In this document: in pieces, positions 8,898-17,117 of the stretch
Layout: the number at the start of each line of letters is the position of its first letter
How positions within the stretch are numbered: position 1 is the stretch's first letter
Source of the DNA: Nostoc sp. ATCC 43529
GTDB taxonomy: Bacteria > Cyanobacteriota > Cyanobacteriia > Cyanobacteriales > Nostocaceae
NCBI GenBank assembly: GCA_003326205.1
Contig: LWTK01000038.1
Span: 62,001-126,000, forward strand
DNA: 64,000 bases
Direction: 5' to 3'
Notes under the pieces: model-generated
What the model saw: only the letters and a program-made list of their open reading frames with translations
The model's database searches: none
Told to the model about the DNA's origin: nothing
Position numbers and translations under genes: made by a program

Positions 8898-9839
8898 ATG
8901 TTGCTCAAAGATATACGAGATTATCAAATTCTATTTCTTGGCTTGTTCCTAGTCTTGGGAATCGGTACGCGAGACTGGACACTGCGACCAGAATTGATTG
9001 CAGTAGCGATCGCCACAAGTCTTTCAACTCAATTGGTATTGTCATTAGTCCTTGGTCGTTGGTCATTTGGAAAAAACAAAGCGCAAAGTCTGAGCGGAGG
9101 AGACCTCCGCTCAGAACTTTGTAAGAGAGCCCAAAGCTTAAATCTTCGCAGTGCTTTAATTACTTCTTTAGGATTGAGCTTGCTGTTGCGGGCTGACCAT
9201 TGGACAACAATGGCAATAGCTGTAGCAAGTGCCATCGCCAGCAAATTTATCTTGCGAGTCGGCGAGAAGCATTTCTTTAATCCTGGGAATTTTGGCATTA
9301 TTTGTGCCTTAGTGTTCACCGGTGACGCTTGGGTTTCACCGGGACAGTGGGGTGAAGAGTGGTGGTATGGGCTAGTATTTGCCGGTACTGGCGGTATGGT
9401 TTTGCAACGAATTGGACGTTGGGACACCACAGCAGCTTTTTTGGGTGCCTACTCCCTACTAGAGGCGATTCGTAATTTCTGGCTGGGTTGGACTTGGGAT
9501 GTTTACTGGCACCGATTGATGAGCGGATCTTTACTGTTATTTGCTCTATTTATGATCACCGATCCGCGATCGATCCCCAATTCTCGAATCGGGCGCGTAA
9601 TTTGGGCAATCTGTATCGCCGGATTAACTTTTATCCTGCGAAATTATTTCTTTGTTTCCACCGCAGTTTTCTGGGCACTGTTTATCCTTGCACCATCGAC
9701 CATCCTGATAGATTTTCTCTGGTCAGCACCAAGGTTTTCTTGGCAAACGGGAGATGAGGAAAATCTAGCTTTAGCTTCCCAGGGTGTAGAAGATGACGAG
9801 AATTCTTATAACTCCTCACTCCTAACCCTTAACTCCTAA
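8898..9839 (+). CDS. RnfD/NqrB-like integral membrane protein
   Basis: The 313-residue polytopic protein resembles the NQR2/RnfD/RnfE membrane family: FILRVGEKHFFNPGNFGIIC matches the hallmark around the flavin-attachment site, and LLFALFMITDPRSIPNSRIG matches the other conserved loop. In Rnf/Nqr these subunits carry covalent FMN and take part in ion-coupled electron transfer. Here the gene stands alone with a DUF2330 partner downstream, so it is not part of a standard Rnf operon. A palindromic repeat is inserted in frame (see separate entry), adding about 20 hydrophilic residues between membrane helices. Confidence 0.8.
   Translation: MLLKDIRDYQILFLGLFLVLGIGTRDWTLRPELIAVAIATSLSTQLVLSLVLGRWSFGKNKAQSLSGGDLRSELCKRAQSLNLRSALITSLGLSLLLRADHWTTMAIAVASAIASKFILRVGEKHFFNPGNFGIICALVFTGDAWVSPGQWGEEWWYGLVFAGTGGMVLQRIGRWDTTAAFLGAYSLLEAIRNFWLGWTWDVYWHRLMSGSLLLFALFMITDPRSIPNSRIGRVIWAICIAGLTFILRNYFFVSTAVFWALFILAPSTILIDFLWSAPRFSWQTGDEENLALASQGVEDDENSYNSSLLTLNS
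9084..9121. repeat. Palindromic repeat inside the RnfD-like coding sequence
   Basis: CAAAGTCTGAGCGGAGG is followed after two bases by CCTCCGCTCAGAACTTTG, a near-perfect hairpin. It is read through in frame as AQSLSGGDLRSELCKRAQSL. The flanking AAAGCGCAAAG / GAGCCCAAAGC look like part of the inserted unit. Confidence 0.85.
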
Positions 9840-9868
9840 CTCTCAACTTAAAAATACAGAGGTATAAA

Positions 9869-11248
9869 ATGAAATTTTTGCGATTTTTGACGCCATTATT
9901 ATTGGCAATTGTGGTTGTTTTGTGCTTTGCACCAACAGCTTGGGCATTTTGTGGATTTTATGTAGCCAAAGCTGATACAAAACTCTATAACAAAGCATCT
10001 CAGGTGGTAATAGCGCGGAATGGCGATCGCACCGTCCTGACAATGGCAAATGATTTTCAAGGCGAAGTCAAAGATTTTGCAATGGTGGTGCCCGTGCCAA
10101 CGGTAATACAAAAAGAGCAAGTCCGCGTCACAGAACCCAAAATTATTGAACGTTTGGATGCTTTTAGTGCGCCACGATTAGTTGAATATTTCGACTCAGA
10201 TCCTTGTGCCCCGCTTTATGACTATGCCCGACCACTAGCAGCACCAGCACCAACAGCAAGTAATGAATCAGCGGGTGCAAGACGTGGTGATGCAAGTTTG
10301 GGTGTGACTGTAGAAGCACGTTTTAACGTCGGTGAATATGACATTGTAATTCTCAGTGCTAAAGAATCTGGCGGACTGGAAACTTGGCTGCAACGCAATG
10401 GCTACAAAATTCCTAGAGGAGCAAAACAGTTACTTAAACCCTATATCCGCTCCTCCATGAAATTCTTTGTTGCTAAAGTCAACTTAGATAAATTCGAGAA
10501 ATCTGGTTATCAGTTCCTTCGCCCGCTACAAATTTCTTATCAGTCACCCAGATTCATGCTGCCAATTCGTTTGGGCATGATTAATGCCACCACAGAGCAA
10601 GATTTAATTGTTTACATCCTCTCACCGGAAGGACAGGCAGAAATCACTAATTACCGAACGGTGAAAATCCCCTCCGATGCCAACATTCCTGTATTTGTGA
10701 AAAATGAATTTGGTGAATTTTACAAATCCATGTTTCAAACCGCCTACACCAAAGAAGACAAGAAAGTTGGTTTTTTGGAATACGCTTGGGACATGAGTAA
10801 TTGCGATCCCTGTTCTGCCGATCCCCTAACCCAGGAAGAACTCAAGCAAGCAGGCGTATTTTGGCTAGATGATAATTCTCCAAGTAATGTGCCAGCGCCA
10901 CCTAACTTTCGTCGTCCGTTTCCTAGAAGTAGTGTGTTCATCTCCCGGTTGCATGTGCGCTACACTCGCGACAAATTCCCCGAAGACTTGATATTTCAAC
11001 AAACTGGTAATCGTGATTCTTTCCAAGGGCGTTATGTTTTGCAACATCCCTTCCAAGGAGAACTTAAGTGTCAGGCAGGTAGAGAATATAAGCGTTCTTT
11101 ACCCAAGCGTTTTGAACAAGAAGCGCAAACTTTAGCGAAACTCACCAACTGGAATATCCAAGACATTCGTAACAAAATGAAACTGAATGTAAGTAATTTG
11201 AGATTGTCTTGGTGGGAAAATTTTCTATCTTGGTTTGGATTGTATTAA
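9869..11248 (+). CDS. DUF2330 protein, exported
   Basis: The 459-residue protein starts with a clear signal peptide (about residues 1-27, ending TAWAFC) and continues with CGFYVAKADTKLYNKASQVV, the start typical of DUF2330 proteins. It contains paired cysteines (DSDPCAPLY, SNCDPCSADP) and no obvious catalytic motif. The C-terminus (WENFLSWFGLY) is amphipathic. It starts 29 bases after the RnfD-like gene and is probably co-transcribed, suggesting a shared envelope or electron-transfer role. Function is otherwise unknown. Confidence 0.85.
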   Translation: MKFLRFLTPLLLAIVVVLCFAPTAWAFCGFYVAKADTKLYNKASQVVIARNGDRTVLTMANDFQGEVKDFAMVVPVPTVIQKEQVRVTEPKIIERLDAFSAPRLVEYFDSDPCAPLYDYARPLAAPAPTASNESAGARRGDASLGVTVEARFNVGEYDIVILSAKESGGLETWLQRNGYKIPRGAKQLLKPYIRSSMKFFVAKVNLDKFEKSGYQFLRPLQISYQSPRFMLPIRLGMINATTEQDLIVYILSPEGQAEITNYRTVKIPSDANIPVFVKNEFGEFYKSMFQTAYTKEDKKVGFLEYAWDMSNCDPCSADPLTQEELKQAGVFWLDDNSPSNVPAPPNFRRPFPRSSVFISRLHVRYTRDKFPEDLIFQQTGNRDSFQGRYVLQHPFQGELKCQAGREYKRSLPKRFEQEAQTLAKLTNWNIQDIRNKMKLNVSNLRLSWWENFLSWFGLY

Positions 11249-11360
11249 AAACATTGGGGAGTGTTGACTGTTAAGTCAGGAGTTATTATTCTCCCCTCTA
11301 CTCCCTGCTTCCCACACTCCCCCCTTCCCCCCATACTTCCTCATCTCCTCATCCCCATCA

Positions 11361-11386
11361 CCCTATGCCCTATGCCCTATGCCCTA
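11361..11386. repeat. CCCTATG heptamer STRR
   Basis: Three perfect copies of CCCTATG plus a partial fourth lie downstream of the DUF2330 gene. Confidence 0.9.
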
Positions 11387-11466
11387 ATTTCTTGATGAAA
11401 GGTAATTTTCTAAGGCGTTGTTATAGGCAATACTAAGATATTCTTGCTTTGTTCCTGAAGATAGTC

Positions 11467-12117
11467 ATGGTTCAATTCGATGAACAGCTACGCCGCTTAG
11501 TTACCGAAGCCTGTGGATACCCACCTGGAAGCCCTCAGCGTCAGAAGCTGCTCACACAGATTATTCGTTTGACGGCAAGTAGACTCTGGAGGGAAAGTAC
11601 TCCCTATTATCAAGACGCACTACAACAAACTTGGTTGTATTTCTGCCGTAATGTTTGTGAAGGTTTGACAGGTCAAAAATATGACCCCGCTTATGGTACT
11701 GTGATCACCTGGCTGAATGCTTACCTAAAAAGGAGACTGCAAGACTTTTACCTGAATCAAAACCGGGAACAAGCCACAACAGTCCCTCTTAAAATTCGTC
11801 AGTCTACATCTGGTGGAACAAGTGAAACCATCGATCCTGTAGATAACCTACCGGCTAACCCCGAAACGCCTCCAATTCTGGAAGAGTTGGAGAACTGGGC
11901 GAACGCAGACTCTGATGGAGAACTCCGCAGTACTTACATCAAAGGGCGTCCAGATGTAAATTGTCAGGTGTTAATTCTTAAACGCCTACCCCCAGAAGTT
12001 AGCTGGAGAGAGTTGTCTGAGGAATTCGGACTTTCAATTCCGACATTGAGCAGTTTTTATCAGCGTCAGTGTCTACCGCGTTTGCGTAAATTCGCAGAAT
12101 CAGAGGGATTGTTATGA
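11467..12117 (+). CDS. Small sigma-70-family-like factor
   Basis: The 216-residue protein resembles cyanobacterial sigma-factor-like proteins. The N-terminal half (LTRLTASRLWRES followed by YYQDALQQTWLYFCRNV and TWLNAYLKRRLQDFY) matches a region-2-like helix bundle. The C-terminal half (RELSEEFGLSIPTLSSFYQR) is a region-4-like helix-turn-helix. The ATG at 11467 is preferred to the TTG at 11449. The stop codon overlaps an ATG (ATGA) at 12114, the usual arrangement for translational coupling, but the following frame ends after nine codons. Promoter targets are unknown. Confidence 0.72.
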   Translation: MVQFDEQLRRLVTEACGYPPGSPQRQKLLTQIIRLTASRLWRESTPYYQDALQQTWLYFCRNVCEGLTGQKYDPAYGTVITWLNAYLKRRLQDFYLNQNREQATTVPLKIRQSTSGGTSETIDPVDNLPANPETPPILEELENWANADSDGELRSTYIKGRPDVNCQVLILKRLPPEVSWRELSEEFGLSIPTLSSFYQRQCLPRLRKFAESEGLL

Positions 12118-12156
12118 ATAAACAAGAGAAATCAATCTGTTAGCAACTTTCCCAAA

Positions 12157-12197
12157 GTTAAAGAAACTGGTGTGAAAACCATCCAAGTTTCTTTAAC
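12157..12197 (+). terminator. Hairpin after the sigma-like gene
   Basis: GTTAAAGAAAC (12157-12167) and GTTTCTTTAAC (12187-12197) form a perfect 11-bp stem, followed by an A-rich stretch. Position and shape fit a transcription terminator or an RNA-stabilising hairpin. Confidence 0.6.
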
Positions 12198-12310
12198 AAA
12201 AAAGAATAAAACAAGAATCAGAATTCAGAATTAGTAAATACTTTACCTATGAAGGGATAAAGTTTTAATAAGGAAGAATATTTAGATAAATTTGCAATTC
12301 AATAAATACG

Positions 12311-12338
12311 GTAGGGTAGAAAATCTGTGCTACCCTAC
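12311..12338. terminator. Bidirectional hairpin between convergent transcripts
   Basis: GTAGGGTA and TACCCTAC form an 8-bp stem around a 12-base loop, close to the 3' end of the minus-strand operon. It could terminate the operon. Confidence 0.45.
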
Positions 12339-12381
12339 AATAATTTAATTATCAAAGTGCGTATTCCATTCAATCAAAAAT

Positions 12382-14016
12382 TCAAGATCCAAGAATAAGA
12401 TTTTCCAAAAAACCTATTTCCAATACTGATGCGCTTTTACCACCACCACCTTGGATTAACTTCAAATATTTAGCCAAAAGTTGTTGCATGTTTGGAGTCC
12501 GATATTGAGGGCTAATTTGATTTAAAGCATTTTCCCAATGAGTTTTAGTTGGTAAGTGACCGTATTCAGCGAGATAGATTGCTTCTCTAACTAATTTATC
12601 TAATTCTGCTCCTGAATACCCTGCTGTCCGATCTACTAAATATTCCAATGTGGTTGAGGGGGTTGGTGGTAATTTATAAGCACTAATACGCTTTTGCAAA
12701 ACTTGAAATCTTTCTTCTGTATTGGGTGGCATAACTATAAAAATTTCATCAAAGCGACCAGCCCGAAATAATTCCGGAGGTAATTTTTCGCGATCGTTAC
12801 AAGTAGCTATAAAAAAAATCGGATATTCGTGATCGTTTAACCAAGATAAAAATGTCCCAAACTGTCTAGTACTAACTCCTGAACTATCACCACCAACACC
12901 AGCAAATGCTTTTTCAATTTCATCCATAAACAGGATGTTGGGAGCAGATGCTTCAATTGCTCTGAGTGCTTGAAAAGTATTACTTTCTGATTCACCTACC
13001 CAACGAGACTGTAATCGAGCAATCTCAAAATTAATTTGAGGTACACGCCATTCTTGAGCGATCGCTCTGGCAATAAAAGTTTTACCACAACCAGGAAAAC
13101 CTTCCAGTAAAATAGCACGAGGACGTAATTCTGGCTGGGAATCCTGTGTAAACCAAGACTCACGACTATATATCCATTCTTTAACTTTGCTTAACCCGCC
13201 GACATCTCTCAAACCCTGACCTTGAGGAGCATAATATTCTAAAACTCCTGTTTTTCTAATTTCTTGCTTTTTGGCTTGCAATAATAATTGTCCGGCTTCT
13301 TCTGGTTGAGACCAAAGATTACGAATAGTTGATAACTTTGCACATTGAATAGCTGCTTGTAAGGGCATACCTTGAGCTTGTTCTGCTAATCTCCAAGCGT
13401 CTGCTTCTGCTAAACCATATTTCTCGACAGCAACGCTAAAAACATTATCATAAAGTTCTTGTTCTACAGGTAAAGGTAAATCTATAATATGAACTATGTT
13501 GCGAAGAATTGTGGGAATTGTCCAATCTGAGCCAATAATAATTAAAGACATTCTTGGTAAAGGTCTTTTTTGGTCGATCGCTATGATTAATTCTTTGAGT
13601 CTTCGCGTTATTAAATGGTCATCAGCACCCAACAATACAGACCAATCAGGCAATAAATAAGTATGTTGCCGATTAAGATTTTTAGCTACTTGTTCCTGTA
13701 AGCGATGTTCTAAGGCTTCCAATGCTTGTAATATGAGATTATGACTGCGATCGGGTGGATTACCCAACCGTTGCCATTGCGCTTGATTAGCAGTTGCTGA
13801 TGTTTCTATTCTTTGTTGAAAGCCTTGGGTAGTACTCCACTGTACTAACTCTCCATCTTGAATATCTTGAGTATTCAGAATTGCTAGATGAGCCTCTATT
13901 GCACAACGAATAGCGCGACTTTCTTCCGATGAACGTAGAAAAATCAACGGATAACGCGATCGCAACAAATCTTGTAATTCTTGCTTGCACTTATTATACG
14001 GAAGTTCAGTTTGCAT
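12382..14016 (-). CDS. Ycf46-like AAA ATPase
   Basis: The 544-residue protein has a Ycf46-like N-terminal half (LQDLLRSRYPLIFLRSSEES, then a non-catalytic P-loop-like fold) and a C-terminal AAA module. The AAA part has Walker A GFPGCGKT, Walker B ILFMDEIEKAF, the second region of homology with arginine finger FRAGRFDEIF, and sensor 2 GYSGAELDKLV. Ycf46 proteins are stand-alone AAA ATPases of cyanobacteria and red-algal plastids with a poorly defined role. Here it ends the multi-gene operon, 15 bases after the preceding gene, and could supply remodelling activity for the VWA protein. The ATG at 14016 is chosen over a GTG at 14022. Confidence 0.85.
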   Translation of the reverse strand: MQTELPYNKCKQELQDLLRSRYPLIFLRSSEESRAIRCAIEAHLAILNTQDIQDGELVQWSTTQGFQQRIETSATANQAQWQRLGNPPDRSHNLILQALEALEHRLQEQVAKNLNRQHTYLLPDWSVLLGADDHLITRRLKELIIAIDQKRPLPRMSLIIIGSDWTIPTILRNIVHIIDLPLPVEQELYDNVFSVAVEKYGLAEADAWRLAEQAQGMPLQAAIQCAKLSTIRNLWSQPEEAGQLLLQAKKQEIRKTGVLEYYAPQGQGLRDVGGLSKVKEWIYSRESWFTQDSQPELRPRAILLEGFPGCGKTFIARAIAQEWRVPQINFEIARLQSRWVGESESNTFQALRAIEASAPNILFMDEIEKAFAGVGGDSSGVSTRQFGTFLSWLNDHEYPIFFIATCNDREKLPPELFRAGRFDEIFIVMPPNTEERFQVLQKRISAYKLPPTPSTTLEYLVDRTAGYSGAELDKLVREAIYLAEYGHLPTKTHWENALNQISPQYRTPNMQQLLAKYLKLIQGGGGKSASVLEIGFLENLILGS

Positions 14017-14031
14017 ATTCACTAACCTTGA

Positions 14032-14538
14032 TTAAAAATCAGCTTTGTTAGTATCTGCGCGGACATCTGGAGGTGGTTCTTTTGGTTTTTCAGAATTATT
14101 TACACTACTTGGATTTGGAATGCTACTAGTAGAATTAACAGGCTGAACAGTAGTATTGTTAGCAGTTTGAACTACAGTTGCTGGCGTTAATGGTTGTCGA
14201 GTAGGTTGCTTGGCAGGTAAAGTGATGTTACTACTAGCTTGAGTTGTAATAGTTTGTATAGGTGAAGAGATATCTGGAGGTAAATCTAAAGTAACTACAG
14301 TTCTATGTAAACCAGATTTAATATCTAAAATCCACGTAGAAATAATTGATTTTAGGTTAGCTGAAGTAACTTTTCTTGCTGATTGTTGTTCAATAGCTTG
14401 ACTAATGGCTAAACGATTTTTTTCGTGGCGAAAATAGTCATCTGGATAATTTTCATCTAGCCCACTCAACTCAATAGAATAGTTAATTTCTCTATTTCCT
14501 GCTTGGGTAATTCTCACAACTAGGGTATATTCTGACAT
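14032..14538 (-). CDS. Small operon protein with Ser/Thr/Pro-rich tail
   Basis: The 168-residue product starts MSEYTLVVRITQAGNREINY at an ATG (14538) with AAGGA eight bases upstream; the longer frame to 14580 is rejected for lack of a site. Residues 1-90 look like a compact alpha/beta domain. From about residue 95 the chain is low-complexity Thr/Gln/Asn/Pro and probably disordered. I do not recognise the family. It lies between the VWA gene and the AAA gene and may act as an adaptor. Confidence 0.7.
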   Translation of the reverse strand: MSEYTLVVRITQAGNREINYSIELSGLDENYPDDYFRHEKNRLAISQAIEQQSARKVTSANLKSIISTWILDIKSGLHRTVVTLDLPPDISSPIQTITTQASSNITLPAKQPTRQPLTPATVVQTANNTTVQPVNSTSSIPNPSSVNNSEKPKEPPPDVRADTNKADF

Positions 14539-14586
14539 AATTTTATTCCTTTGCACCTTTGCGTGGCAGTCGCTATTCAAAGTTAT

Positions 14587-14630
14587 GACTTCTAAATTCT
14601 GACTCCTGAATTATGAATTCTGACTCCTGT
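14587..14630. repeat. TTCTGACTCCTG repeat in operon spacer
   Basis: Two copies of TTCTGACTCCTG sit in the only gap of any size within the late operon. The same words recur near 29450 and 29630. They may mark a processing point or a secondary promoter region. Confidence 0.5.
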
Positions 14631-14631
14631 T

Positions 14632-15999
14632 TTATAACCATTTTTCAGCATCTTTTTTAAGTTGTTGGCTCCAACCTTTAAACCACCATAAAGTGCCTCC
14701 TAATGCTGCTAAAGTTAAAGTGAGGATAATGAAGCGATCGGGAAGAAAAGGTAGTTGAATAGAAAAGTTCGGTATTCTGAAAGTAACTGCTTGAGAACTA
14801 GCATCAATTTTTCTATCAGGAGAATTAATACTAACTTTGACTTGATATTCTTCTGCTGGTTCTGCACCTACTTGTTTATATTGCAATTCATAATATCTTA
14901 AAGCTTTAAAGAAAGTTTCCAAACTATTAACAGCATCAGTGGCATTATCAGGAAATTTACTAATACCTCCACCTAATTCTGCTATTTGTTTTAAACGCGG
15001 TTGATCGACAATAAAATTTGTGATATTTTTTCCAGATAATCTACATTTACTAATTAAATCAACTGCATTATTTTGAGTTAATTGGTAATTAGTGATATCA
15101 CAATTGTAGGCGCGATCGCGTAAATGTTGCAAAGATTCACCATAGCCCAAAGCATAAACTCTCACCGCCGGGTTTTCCTTTAGCACCGTTTCTACTTCAG
15201 AAAACTGTGTTTCCTCAGTTTCTCGATTCTTATTATGATAGCCATCAGATAATAAAATTACAGCTACTTTGGGGGGAATCTGAGGTGTATTTGTATTTTC
15301 ATCCAATTCATTATTATTTTCGCTTTTATTAAATTGATTTGGGTTTCCTAAATACTGTACAGCAGCTTTTAAAGGTTCGTATAAATTTGTTGCAGAACAA
15401 GTTGGAGACTGAGATAAATCTGTAACTTTCTGTTCCAATTCTTGATTGTTAGCTAAGAAAAAACTTTTGGCAATAATTTGCTGATTTACCTCATAATTAC
15501 ACTTGCTACGACCTCCTTCGCCAAATGGTACTAAAGCAATGCTTACAGGTAAATTATTATCTCTCACTAGCTTGATATACTCTCTAATTGCACTAATAGC
15601 ACCATTTATTTTTTTAACTTTCTTACCATCTTCTTCTTGCATACTCCCACTCATATCAAGGAGAATCACCACATAAGCGGGTTCAGGTTTTAACTGTTCG
15701 CCTGGTGGGATTAATCGCATTCTATTAATAACTGACAAACTTTGATTAACTTTAGCCGTTTCAATTTTAAAATCTGACTTTTTTAAATCCTCAATGGGAA
15801 CATTATTCTCATCGAGAACTTCAACCTTTAAAGTGACAATTTCTCCACCAGGACGAGGAGATACTATAACTTTGTAACTAGCTAGTGCAGGTAAAGGAAG
15901 TAAACCGAATAATAATGTTAGAATACTTAATTTAAGCTTGGGGGTCAAGCAGGCGATCGTAGAAAACAAAGCGATAGAATTTGTCTTGATTATCTTCAT
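14632..15999 (-). CDS. VWA-domain protein, membrane anchored
   Basis: The 455-residue protein has a signal-like hydrophobic N-terminus (about 22-40, ending PALA), a von Willebrand factor A domain and a C-terminal membrane helix (FIILTLTLAALGGTLWWF) with a short basic tail. The metal-dependent adhesion site is intact: DMSGSM (D115, S117, S119), a Thr in CSATNLYEP and an Asp in LLSDGYHN. The VWA domain should therefore face the periplasm. It overlaps the upstream gene by 68 bases if the ATG is used; a TTG at 15948 would cut the overlap to 17 and leave a better signal peptide. VWA plus AAA ATPase is a recurrent chaperone-like pairing. Confidence 0.87.
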   Translation of the reverse strand: MKIIKTNSIALFSTIACLTPKLKLSILTLLFGLLPLPALASYKVIVSPRPGGEIVTLKVEVLDENNVPIEDLKKSDFKIETAKVNQSLSVINRMRLIPPGEQLKPEPAYVVILLDMSGSMQEEDGKKVKKINGAISAIREYIKLVRDNNLPVSIALVPFGEGGRSKCNYEVNQQIIAKSFFLANNQELEQKVTDLSQSPTCSATNLYEPLKAAVQYLGNPNQFNKSENNNELDENTNTPQIPPKVAVILLSDGYHNKNRETEETQFSEVETVLKENPAVRVYALGYGESLQHLRDRAYNCDITNYQLTQNNAVDLISKCRLSGKNITNFIVDQPRLKQIAELGGGISKFPDNATDAVNSLETFFKALRYYELQYKQVGAEPAEEYQVKVSINSPDRKIDASSQAVTFRIPNFSIQLPFLPDRFIILTLTLAALGGTLWWFKGWSQQLKKDAEKWL

Positions 16000-17038
16000 G
16001 GTAAAGGGTGATAATTTGATTATGTCTTAAAGTTTCTTTTCTGCTGGCTGGCAAAAAAATATTTTGAATTTGTACAAAACCTTCAGCCAAACAAATAATT
16101 TCTACAATGCCAAAATTGACTTCTAAAGCTACACATTCTTGTGATAAATGTGGAATATAAATATCAACATTATTAGCAGAACCAATAATTAATGGTGCTT
16201 TAGTGTATGTTGGCAATTGAATTGATAAACCCTCCTCAATATTTCTGTAATTGCCATCAGGAATAAACTTTAAAGATGAATTCTTTAAAGTAGGGCTAAA
16301 TATTTTTGTAGGTGTTGTAGTCAGATTTGCTTGAGTTCCTATCTGAGTAGTCGGACGGCGTGTTTGCGGTTTTACTGCTTCAAACCCATGACCAGCCCTT
16401 AAAGCTACCCGATAACTAGGAATAGCAGCAAAACACAAAGCCCATCCCAACAAAGCCCCAAACAATAAAAATCCAAAAACATCTCGATATTGGCCTAAAG
16501 CTTGATTTACACCTTCACTGAGGATAGCCGCTAACAGTCCAGCACCTCCTCCAGATAAAGTGCTGCGAACAATACGTTGAGTCACTTGACTACCCTTACC
16601 ATCAATACTCCGCCAACTCCAACTGAGACTTTCAGCCAAACCAGCAAAAGCCCCAATTTCCATCCAAGAAATTATTCGCACCAGCACACCAGGCCAGTTA
16701 CTTGCTAACAGCAACCAATTCAGACCAGTTAGTTGTAAACCTAAGAATGCACCAATGATGAACACTCTTTTTAAAGATGTCCGTGAAATCACTCGCCAAT
16801 TAGCTTGATAACGAGTAGGGTTACTTAAAAAAACCTCTGCAATTATCATTCCACTAGTTATAAAAGGAGTGATAATCATAAACAAAATCAAATATGGAGG
16901 TATATTAATATTTTTGGGCAAAAACTGGACAAAATTCCCACCTATATCTAGCCATAAAATCTGGCTAATACTCCAGCCCAAAAGAGCGGAAATCACACCG
17001 CAGATGGAATATAAAATTGCTCTAATTGTTAAGGTCAT
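15932..17038 (-). CDS. Polytopic membrane protein with C-terminal FHA-like domain
   Basis: The 368-residue protein has about five or six membrane helices in residues 1-215 with several Gly-rich segments (LSGGGAGLLAAILSEG). A linker follows, then a C-terminal beta-rich domain. The core reads LIIGSANNVDIYIPHLSQEC then VQIQNIFLPAS and L-x-H-N-Q-I-I-T-L, the register of a forkhead-associated domain, but the usual GR-x-x-x-D-I and S-x-x-H residues are largely replaced, so phosphothreonine binding is doubtful. It is coupled to the VWA gene by overlap. The likely role is as membrane platform of the complex. Confidence 0.7.
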   Translation of the reverse strand: MTLTIRAILYSICGVISALLGWSISQILWLDIGGNFVQFLPKNINIPPYLILFMIITPFITSGMIIAEVFLSNPTRYQANWRVISRTSLKRVFIIGAFLGLQLTGLNWLLLASNWPGVLVRIISWMEIGAFAGLAESLSWSWRSIDGKGSQVTQRIVRSTLSGGGAGLLAAILSEGVNQALGQYRDVFGFLLFGALLGWALCFAAIPSYRVALRAGHGFEAVKPQTRRPTTQIGTQANLTTTPTKIFSPTLKNSSLKFIPDGNYRNIEEGLSIQLPTYTKAPLIIGSANNVDIYIPHLSQECVALEVNFGIVEIICLAEGFVQIQNIFLPASRKETLRHNQIITLYHEDNQDKFYRFVFYDRLLDPQA

Positions 17039-17117
17039 ATTTTATCAAATATTAGGATTTTCGGTACTTTAATTTATAGGTTGCTCAATGGGATTAACAA
17101 CAGGCTCTTATTTGTTA

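Noticed and set aside
15932..17038. Confident FHA domain call
   Set aside because: The register matches but the key Gly-Arg, Ser and His positions are not preserved, so it is kept only as FHA-like.
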